6,202 bases of DNA from an uncultured Desulfobacterales bacterium (GTDB lineage Bacteria > Desulfobacterota > Desulfobacteria > Desulfobacterales > UBA11574), in the NCBI GenBank assembly GCA_937925895.1, contig CALANC010000215.1:1-6202 (forward strand), given 5' to 3'. This document shows positions 1-6,202 of the stretch, one piece after another. The notes below the pieces were generated by a model. The model was not told the origin of the DNA and ran no database searches. It saw only the letters and a program-made list of their open reading frames with translations. Every line of letters begins with the position of its first letter. The first letter of the stretch is position 1. The position numbers were made by a program, and so were the translations under genes.

Positions 1-1
1 C

Positions 2-466
2 TTTTTACAAAAACACTTTCCAGAGTTACATGAGTTGAACAAGAAATTGAATTCGCCGGTCGGGGAAAGAGTTGAGCATAATACAACGAAATTAACATTT
101 CGATACGCCCGGAAAAAAAACGTGCCGTTTGAATTGGTTCAGTTGGTCTTTTCAAACTATACCAATAAACCACTTTTAATTTACGTAAAGTCTAAAAAGG
201 AAGGGTTTGGTATCATTGACACCATTACCAAAAAATATGGTGTTTCAAAAACCATTGATTGGAATAGGGAAGAAGGGAAGTCATTATACTGGAAGAAAAA
301 TAGATCGATTTTGATTATCTCCATCAGCGCTGATCGTTACGGTGATCCGGAATATCACACGATTATTTATTATGTTCCAAATTTAGAAGAATTATTATTG
401 CAAGAAGAACAATTGGCTAAAAAAGAAGAGGAAGAAATAAAGAAAACAGGCAAAACGGCATTTTGA
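2..466 (+). CDS. Small charged protein of unknown function, 5' end outside window
   Basis: I do not recognise this protein and assign no function. The frame is open from base 2 to the TGA at 464-466 (154 visible codons). A TTG at 35 could be read as a start, but no stop lies between it and the window edge and no Shine-Dalgarno precedes it, so the gene most likely begins upstream and is partial here. The visible part looks like a soluble alpha/beta domain: alternating hydrophobic strands, a Trp/Tyr-rich centre (WNREEGKSLYW), and a DRYGDPEYHT stretch before another strand. The tail is a Glu/Lys-rich probable helix ending in GKTAF. No signal peptide or membrane segment is visible, though the N-terminus is missing. 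The sensor gene starts 16 bp after its stop, so co-transcription and a linked role are plausible but inferred. The coding call is firm; the function is open. Confidence 0.75.
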   Translation, partial: FLQKHFPELHELNKKLNSPVGERVEHNTTKLTFRYARKKNVPFELVQLVFSNYTNKPLLIYVKSKKEGFGIIDTITKKYGVSKTIDWNREEGKSLYWKKNRSILIISISADRYGDPEYHTIIYYVPNLEELLLQEEQLAKKEEEEIKKTGKTAF

Positions 467-468
467 TA

Positions 469-475
469 GGGGGAG
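469..475 (+). promoter_or_regulatory. Ribosome binding site of the PAS sensor gene
   Basis: GGGGGAG lies 7 nt before the ATG at 483 and just after the stop of the preceding gene. It supports the ATG at 483 as the start and fits translation from a shared transcript. Confidence 0.7.
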
Positions 476-482
476 CTAACAT

Positions 483-2300
483 ATGAAGTTGAAACTAAAT
501 TTGGGATTTTTAACGATTTTCACCCTACTATGGGTGGTTTGTTTTTTTACGTTGCTGAGCACAATGAAAGTTCAGGAATCTTACTTCGAGCTTGGAAGAG
601 ATACGATCCCCCATGCGCTAGCCATGAATGAGATGGAAACAAAAGCTTTTGAGATAGCTAATGAAGTCAAGGAGTATTTAGCACATGGAAAAAACGAGAA
701 CAGGCAAAATGTGCGGGCTAAGTTTAAGAGCCTTATAAAAAGTGGAGAGGGGAATCTGGCATACGCGAAGAAAAAGGGAGGAAAAGAAGCGGCGGCAGCT
801 ACAGAATTGTTGAAAAAAATAAGGTCATTTTATCTTGATGTCGCGAATATATTAAAGCTCAAGACAATAGGAAAGACCGTCGATGAATTGTTCGGTTTGG
901 AAGTTAAGATTCATTTGTCATTTGAGCCCTTAATCGAGTTGATATCGAAGCAGAAAGAAGCCCGCATGAGAAAAATGGCAATGGCGGGAGACCAAGTGCT
1001 GGAAGAGCACAATAAAATGATAAAAAACGTTAAAATAATCGGTATTACTGCGACACTTTTGGCTTTAATGGTTGTATTGTTGTTAGACAGACTGTTTATT
1101 AAATATTCAGGAGGGCACGAAGAGACACTCAAGGTACTGAAAGAAAGAGAAATGAGGTTATCGGCAACATTAAATAGTATTGGAGATGCTGTTGTCACTA
1201 CCGATATGAACGGCCGGGTGACAGATATGAATCCAGAGGCCGAAAGGCTGACAGGCTGGAAGGCTAAAGAAAAGATGGGGAGTTCGCATGCGGAAGTATT
1301 TAACCTGGTTGACGAAACGACAGGAGAACCCAAAGAAAGCCCAATCGAACGTGTATTGCGTGATAAGATTGTTGTCAAAATTGACCAAAACGCGCTCCTG
1401 AGTGCCAAAGACGGCACAAGACACCAAATTTCCGGCAACGGGACACCGTTCTTTGATGATGACGGTTTGGTCCAGGGTGTGGCCCTTCACTTTTGGGACG
1501 TGACAGGAGAAATTGAGGTCATTCAGGCATTGGAAGAAAACGAATCGCGTTTCAGACTGATTACTTTCAGTACGTATGAGCTGATCTATGACTGGGATTT
1601 TAGAAACAATCAATTTAAATGGTTTGGAGATATTGATGAAGTGCTCGGATATAGCCCCCCCACTTTTGTGGAGTGGGAGGAGGCTCTTCATCCAAAAGAC
1701 AGAGAAGCGGTAATAGCGGCATATCAGAAAATTCTATATGAGAAGAGTGGTACGTTTGACATGAAGTATAAGATTAAAAGAAAGGACGGTACATGGCGCA
1801 CATGGATTGATCGTGGCGGACTTATTTTGGATGAAAAAGGGGAGCCCTATAAATTGGTCGGCGCCTGTACCGATATTACCGAACACAAATGGACCGAAAA
1901 GACACTGCGTGAAAAAGAATTCTATTTTCGCTCATTGCTTAACAATATAGATGAAGATATCCTTGTCATTGATCCAGATCATAAAATAACCTACGTCAAT
2001 GATACGTTTTTGTCTAAATCCGGCCTGAAGCGCGAAGAGGTTGTCGGGCGTAATTATCTATTTCTGTTACACGACAACGAAGAACCTTGCGGCAAACGCG
2101 GGAAAGAGTGCCGCATTGCTGATGTTTTCGAGACAGGGAGATCATGCAGTTGTGTTCATGAGCGTAGGGATGCAGATGGTTCGATTGTCTGGGAGGATAT
2201 TCTCCTTTCGCCCCTGAAAGATTTGGAGGGAAATGTTTCGCGAGTGATTGAAACTATTAGAGATGTGACTGATATCGTAGAAGAGGGAACCTCCCGGTAA
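483..2300 (+). CDS. Membrane-anchored triple-PAS sensor protein without an output domain
   Basis: Predicted inner-membrane signal-sensing protein of 605 residues. TM1 is at about residues 8-27. A mostly helical extracytoplasmic region (about 28-182) has the Lys/Glu-rich look of a four-helix-bundle sensor. TM2 is at about 183-205. No HAMP domain is evident; a short linker leads into PAS1 (about 222-343, ending HFWDVTGE). PAS2 (about 353-467) is PAS_3-like, with WDFRNNQFKW, LHPKDRE, RKDGTWRTW and GACTDITEH. PAS3 (about 475-598) ends in IRDVTDIVEE. PAS3 carries Cys536, Cys543, Cys555 and Cys557. PAS domains bind ligands or cofactors or mediate dimerisation and normally feed a histidine kinase, GGDEF/EAL or similar module. 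Here the chain stops seven residues after the last DVT motif, so its output is unknown. It could signal through a partner protein or be a sensor that lost its kinase. Start chosen from the strong Shine-Dalgarno at 469-475. Confidence 0.9.
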   Translation: MKLKLNLGFLTIFTLLWVVCFFTLLSTMKVQESYFELGRDTIPHALAMNEMETKAFEIANEVKEYLAHGKNENRQNVRAKFKSLIKSGEGNLAYAKKKGGKEAAAATELLKKIRSFYLDVANILKLKTIGKTVDELFGLEVKIHLSFEPLIELISKQKEARMRKMAMAGDQVLEEHNKMIKNVKIIGITATLLALMVVLLLDRLFIKYSGGHEETLKVLKEREMRLSATLNSIGDAVVTTDMNGRVTDMNPEAERLTGWKAKEKMGSSHAEVFNLVDETTGEPKESPIERVLRDKIVVKIDQNALLSAKDGTRHQISGNGTPFFDDDGLVQGVALHFWDVTGEIEVIQALEENESRFRLITFSTYELIYDWDFRNNQFKWFGDIDEVLGYSPPTFVEWEEALHPKDREAVIAAYQKILYEKSGTFDMKYKIKRKDGTWRTWIDRGGLILDEKGEPYKLVGACTDITEHKWTEKTLREKEFYFRSLLNNIDEDILVIDPDHKITYVNDTFLSKSGLKREEVVGRNYLFLLHDNEEPCGKRGKECRIADVFETGRSCSCVHERRDADGSIVWEDILLSPLKDLEGNVSRVIETIRDVTDIVEEGTSR

Positions 2301-2358
2301 TACAATTGTGTAACTTAATGATTCTCGTCAATTTTCAGGCAAGATTCAGGGGTGAGCT
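2301..2358. other. Convergent intergenic gap
   Basis: These 58 bp separate the 3' ends of the sensor gene and the minus-strand methyltransferase. They hold a short palindrome (ACAATTGT) and a repeated TTCAGG, but no GC-rich stem followed by a T tract, so no intrinsic terminator can be called for either gene. No frame continues a kinase domain from the sensor. Confidence 0.5.
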
Positions 2359-3138
2359 TTACGGGTTGGCACTATTCGGCGAAGCCGGGCGAATGCTAGA
2401 GGGAATGAGCATGGGCACTTGACGTTGATATTCAAGGTATGCATCGCCGAAAGAAGCAACCAGATCACGCTCCTCCAGTATCGTTCCTACGATGACCCAT
2501 ACGGTCCACAAAACATTGAAAAGAAGCCTGTCTGCCGTAAGATCTGGGAATGACCAAATCATTAGCAGGGAAAGCGAGTAGAAAGGGTGGCGCACCCACC
2601 GGTACGGACCCCGTACCATGAATGTTGTCGGTTGTGGAGGACCTAAACCTCGTAAATGGTTCAAAAGAGATTTCACTCCGAACACATCAAACGATCCAAT
2701 TGCCCGTGTACCCCAGTAGAAGCCGGCAATTGCAAGAAAGAAGGCAGCGCGCAATAACCATCGAACAATTCCCTGTGGCGCCGCCAAAGTGTATATCGAC
2801 TCCTGCCAAAACAATACAAGTACTAGCAGAGTAATCCCTGATGATATGGAATACAGAGCGGCGTAGTATTCATTTCTCATATGCTTTGCCAACCATCTGT
2901 GAAAAGACTTTCTGGTCATGCTGCTATGTTGAATAAAAAACACCAAACATAGGCCCGTGTTAAATAGAAAGCGCGTGATTTCATCCATCTTAAAGTCAAT
3001 GAGATTAATCGAGCCGAAGAATAGAAATATCAGCCAAACCAACAGGGAAACGACTCCAAAGAAGTAGGACAATATGATCATTGCATAAACGGTAAATTTA
3101 GCACTTGGTGATTTATTCACTTTTTTCCTCGGGCCCAT
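2359..3138 (-). CDS. Integral membrane methyltransferase, ICMT/NnrU/MddA-like
   Basis: Predicted polytopic membrane enzyme of 259 residues that would transfer a methyl group from S-adenosylmethionine. Hydrophobic segments lie at about residues 17-43, 54-71, 95-112, 126-143, 186-201 and 204-221. The C-terminal signature is that of the isoprenylcysteine carboxyl methyltransferase / phospholipid methyltransferase superfamily: RGPYRWVRHPFY from residue 176, then EERDLV at 222-227 and FGDAYLEYQRQVPMLIP, which form the cofactor-binding part in characterised relatives. QHSSMTRKSFHRW (from 70) and GSFDVFGVKSL also recall NnrU and methanethiol S-methyltransferase (MddA) proteins, so a small thiol is a possible substrate, but the sequence does not settle it. 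The frame extends to a TTG at 3156 (265 residues) that has no Shine-Dalgarno. I prefer the ATG at 3138-3136, preceded by GGGAAG. It stands alone, convergent with the sensor and divergent from gnd, so neighbours do not reveal its role. Confidence 0.85.
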   Translation of the reverse strand: MGPRKKVNKSPSAKFTVYAMIILSYFFGVVSLLVWLIFLFFGSINLIDFKMDEITRFLFNTGLCLVFFIQHSSMTRKSFHRWLAKHMRNEYYAALYSISSGITLLVLVLFWQESIYTLAAPQGIVRWLLRAAFFLAIAGFYWGTRAIGSFDVFGVKSLLNHLRGLGPPQPTTFMVRGPYRWVRHPFYSLSLLMIWSFPDLTADRLLFNVLWTVWVIVGTILEERDLVASFGDAYLEYQRQVPMLIPSSIRPASPNSANP

Positions 3139-3147
3139 TCGTACTTT

Positions 3148-3153
3148 TCTTCC
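3148..3153 (-). promoter_or_regulatory. Probable ribosome binding site of the methyltransferase gene
   Basis: Read on the minus strand, GGGAAG lies about 10 nt before the ATG at 3138-3136. Nothing similar precedes the alternative TTG at 3156-3154, so this site favours the shorter 259-residue product. Spacing is slightly long. Confidence 0.4.
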
Positions 3154-3220
3154 CAAGTTAATGTCAGGTTTTAGATCGTTAAGCGACTAAAAGAAAAATT
3201 ATGAAGGATTTATCTGGCCA

Positions 3221-3248
3221 TTGTCATTTTTGATATTATAGTTATAAG
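3221..3248 (+). promoter_or_regulatory. Candidate sigma-70-type promoter for gnd-zwf
   Basis: TTGTCA (3221-3226) and TATAAG (3243-3248) are separated by 16 bp, each one or two bases from the TTGACA/TATAAT consensus. An overlapping alternative is TTGATA (3230-3235) with TATATT (3254-3259) and an 18-bp spacer. The area is AT-rich, so hexamers like these can arise by chance, and I cannot tell which, if either, is used. Both would give a leader ahead of the strong ribosome binding site at 3290. Confidence 0.4.
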
Positions 3249-3264
3249 TAGAATATATTCAACT
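3247..3264. promoter_or_regulatory. 18-bp imperfect palindrome, possible operator upstream of gnd
   Basis: The core GAATATATTC (3251-3260) is a perfect 10-bp palindrome. Flanking AGT (3247-3249) and ACT (3262-3264) extend the dyad to 18 bp with one mismatched pair (A3250/A3261). It overlaps the candidate -10 elements, a place where a dimeric repressor could act. It lies between the divergent methyltransferase and gnd genes, so it could serve either. No regulator is encoded next to it, and assignment as an operator is inference. Confidence 0.3.
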
Positions 3265-3289
3265 ATTACAAAGTTGCAACCTTTATAAG

Positions 3290-3296
3290 AAGGAGG
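3290..3296 (+). promoter_or_regulatory. Strong ribosome binding site of gnd
   Basis: AAGGAGG is a full match to the anti-Shine-Dalgarno core and sits 7 nt before the ATG at 3304. It fixes the gnd start and is the strongest translation signal in the window. Confidence 0.85.
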
Positions 3297-3303
3297 CCGA
3301 AAA

Positions 3304-4239
3304 ATGAAATTAGCCATGATTGGATTAGGACGGATGGGGATGAATATGGCTAAACGACTCTTAAGGAATGGCCACCAGGTGGTTGCCTACAACCGTTCGC
3401 ATGAAAAGACCGATCAACTGGTAAAAGATGGAGCCATCGGAGCATATTCCCTTCCGGAAGTTGTTGAAAAGCTGTCTGCTCCTCGTATAATATGGTTGAT
3501 GCTTCCAGCTGGACAGGCTGTTGACGATCATATCAATAAACTAAAAGACCTACTTTCACCGGATGACATCATCGTCGATGGCGGAAATACATATTACAAA
3601 GACGATATCCGTAGAGCCGGAACACTGAATGAAGCGGGTATACAGTTTCTTGATGTGGGTGTCAGCGGAGGTGTTTGGGGTCTAAAGATTGGCTACTGCC
3701 TGATGATTGGTGGAGATGAGGGTACGTTCAACCATCTTGAACCGATCTTTAATTCCTTAGCTCCTGAAGATGGCTACCTCTATTGTGGCAACACAGGTGC
3801 AGGCCATTTTGTTAAGATGGTTCACAACGGCATCGAATACGGCATGATGCAGGCTTACGGTGAAGGATTTGAAATCTTGGAAGCGTCTGATTATAATGAT
3901 TCGTTTAATTTTGCTCAGATCGCCCATCTCTGGAACCAGGGCAGTGTGATTCGTTCATGGCTACTGGAACTCGCAGAAGAGGCATTTAAAAAAGACGATC
4001 GACTCGAAGACATCCAGGGATATGTGGAAGACTCGGGAGAAGGCCGATGGACAATTCAGCAGGCACTTGAAACCGGTGTTCCGGCGCAGGTAATCACCCT
4101 TTCCTTGTTAAGACGATTTCGTTCCCGACAGAAAGATCCCTTCACGGACAAAGTCCTCGCAGCTCTGCGTCAAGAGTTTGGTGGACATGCGGTGGTTGCA
4201 GCAAAAAAAGGCGGATCATTTCCAGCTAATTCGGACTAG
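3304..4239 (+). CDS. gnd: 6-phosphogluconate dehydrogenase, decarboxylating, short form
   Basis: Cytosolic enzyme that oxidatively decarboxylates 6-phosphogluconate to ribulose 5-phosphate and CO2 with reduction of NAD(P)+, the last oxidative step of the pentose phosphate pathway. At 311 residues it belongs to the short-form class (about 300 residues, as in Bacillus YqeC/GndA-type proteins) rather than the roughly 470-residue E. coli type. An N-terminal Rossmann fold has GLGRMG at 7-12 and NRS at 30-32 after the second strand. VDGGNTYYKDD (91-101) and DVGVSGGVWG (117-126) are the family substrate motifs. The catalytic stretch KMVHNGIEYGMMQ gives Lys171, His174, Asn175 and Glu178. SGEGRWT (244-250) also matches the family. 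Cofactor preference cannot be fixed by eye. The gene leads an apparent operon with zwf 31 bp downstream, the enzyme that starts the same branch. All key residues are present and the gene appears intact. Confidence 0.96.
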   Translation: MKLAMIGLGRMGMNMAKRLLRNGHQVVAYNRSHEKTDQLVKDGAIGAYSLPEVVEKLSAPRIIWLMLPAGQAVDDHINKLKDLLSPDDIIVDGGNTYYKDDIRRAGTLNEAGIQFLDVGVSGGVWGLKIGYCLMIGGDEGTFNHLEPIFNSLAPEDGYLYCGNTGAGHFVKMVHNGIEYGMMQAYGEGFEILEASDYNDSFNFAQIAHLWNQGSVIRSWLLELAEEAFKKDDRLEDIQGYVEDSGEGRWTIQQALETGVPAQVITLSLLRRFRSRQKDPFTDKVLAALRQEFGGHAVVAAKKGGSFPANSD

Positions 4240-6202
4240 AAAAACCAATTTTTTAAGCGCGGACAAAACCATGGATGAAATCATAAAAGCAACGGCACCT
4301 GACCTGGAGATTCCTTCCCAGGACTTTACGGGTGTATATGGCAGTGATCCCTGCACAATTGTAATTGTAGGTGCCACGGGAGATTTAACTGCGAGAAAAC
4401 TTGTTCCGGCTCTTTTTAACTTGTATTTAAATGACGGATTGCCCAAACCTTTTCATATTGTCGGGTGCGGCCGAACGAGATTGGACAACCAGCAATTCAG
4501 AGGCAGGATGGAAACTGCGTTAGATGCGGCGGGTTCTTTGGATCGCTCAAAATGGCTGAAATTTGCAGAATCTATACATTATTGTGTCATAGATTATGAA
4601 GATCTTTCTTCTTATAGGGACCTGGCCGAGTTTCTAAGGGATCTGGATGAGAAAAAAAATGCCCCTGGAAACAGAATTTTTTATTTTTCATTGCCTCCGT
4701 CTCTTTATAAAACAGTCGCTCAAATGATAGGAAGGGTCGGTCTTGCTAAAGAGGGAGAAGAGAATAACGGGTGGTCACGGGTGGTTGTCGAAAAACCGTT
4801 TGGCAGAAATTTGGAAACTGCTGTTGATTTAGACCAGAGTATTCGCGAGTATTTCCAAGAACACCAGATCTTCAGAATAGATCACTACCTGGCCAAGGAA
4901 ACTGTTCAAAACATTTTGATGTTTCGATTTGCAAATTCTATTTTCGAGCCTATCTGGAATCGTAGATATATTGAACATGTAAATATCACGGCAGTAGAAA
5001 CCTTGGGAGTTGAACACCGGGCAGGCTATTATGAACAGGCTGGCGTTATCAGGGATATGTTTCAAAATCACATGATGCAGCTGTTGGCTCTGACTGCCAT
5101 GGAACCACCCTCTCTTTTCCAAGCAGATCAGGTCAGAGACGAGAAGGTCAAGGCCTTTAAGTCCCTTAGGCCGTTTCCTGTTGACAACCTCTATAAATAT
5201 CTTTTTCTCGGTCAGTACGGTTCAGGGACAATTAACGGAAATGCGGTCCGGCCATATCGTGACGAGCCCGGTGTGAATCCGAATTCTCTAACACCTACCT
5301 TTGCCGTGATGAAAGTTTTCATTGACAATTGGCGCTGGCAGGGCGTGCCTTTTTATCTTACGTCGGGAAAACGATTGGCCAAGAAACTTACCGAAATTGC
5401 GATTCAGTTTAAGGAGGTTCCCCATTCCATGTTCCGGAAAACCCTTGGGCAAACCATCGCAGCCAATCGGTTGAGACTTGGTATTTATCCGGACGAAAAA
5501 GTGACATTAACATTTCAGACCAAGAATCCCGGTGCCAAAGTCCGTTTGCGCTCTGTAACCATGGATTTTTCTTACGATCAAAATTATTCGGGTCCAATTT
5601 TGGATGCCTATGAAAAGGTGCTTATAGATTGCATGCTGGGAGATCAGATGCTGTTCTGGCGCCAGGATAGTATCGAGCATTCATGGTCTTTTTTGACGCC
5701 CATATTAGATGAGTGTGAAAGCTGCGACAACAGGGAAAATATGCTTCGTATTTATGAGGCCGGAGGTCAAACGCCAAGACTTTTACCTTAATTAAGCAAA
5801 AAGGGACAAACAATGGAGCTATCCGAAGAACAACTACCAAGCAAGCAGCCCAAGGCGGTTGTAAAAGCTATCATCCTTACCGCCTTCATTGCCGGTGCTA
5901 TTTTGCTAATCCGTTTTACGCCGATAAAAACTTATCTTACAGCAGAAGAATTGAGCCGTTTCCTTGAAACTGTCGGTTTCTGGGCCCCGCTGGTTTATAT
6001 TGCGTTTTATTCGCTAGGGGTATGTCTTTTTGTGCCGGGAACACTGCTGACCGGTTTAGGTGCTGCCATATTCGGGGCGTACTGGGGGTTTGTATATGTG
6101 TGGATAGGTGCCATGCTCGGAGCGAGTGCCGCCTTTTTTATCGGGCGGACACTTGGCAGGGATTTTGCCGCGTCTCTCATCGGTGATAAATTGAAAAAAT
6201 AT

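Overview
The window is ordinary, compact bacterial chromosome of moderate, slightly AT-rich composition. It carries five genes that can be read with confidence and a sixth cut off by the right edge. Three things suggest a Gram-negative anaerobe of the Desulfobacterota (delta-proteobacteria) type: the multi-PAS membrane sensor with a Cys-containing third PAS domain, the compact gnd-zwf pair, and the Lys/Glu-rich small protein. This placement rests on protein style only and is an inference. I see no rRNA, tRNA, CRISPR, insertion sequence or phage gene.

Left block (1-2300, plus strand): the 3' part of a small charged protein of unknown function, whose frame is open through the left edge. It is followed 16 bp later by a 605-residue membrane protein: TM, about 155-residue extracytoplasmic domain, TM, then three PAS domains. 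The sensor ends right after its third PAS domain, with no kinase, cyclase, phosphodiesterase or chemotaxis output module. The two genes are probably co-transcribed.

Middle (2359-3138, minus strand): a polytopic membrane methyltransferase of the isoprenylcysteine carboxyl methyltransferase / NnrU / MddA superfamily. It is convergent with the sensor and divergent from the next block.

Right block (3304-6202, plus strand): after a divergent intergenic region with promoter-like hexamers and an 18-bp imperfect palindrome comes gnd (short-form 6-phosphogluconate dehydrogenase), then zwf (glucose-6-phosphate dehydrogenase) 31 bp later, then the start of a VTT/TVP38-type membrane protein 21 bp after that. 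Gnd and Zwf are the two NAD(P)H-producing dehydrogenases of the oxidative pentose phosphate pathway. The lactonase (pgl) that joins their reactions is not in the window.

I do not see a clearly new system. The most noteworthy items are the output-less sensor with its small partner protein, the Cys cluster in its last PAS domain, the unassigned substrate of the methyltransferase, and the palindromic control region upstream of gnd.
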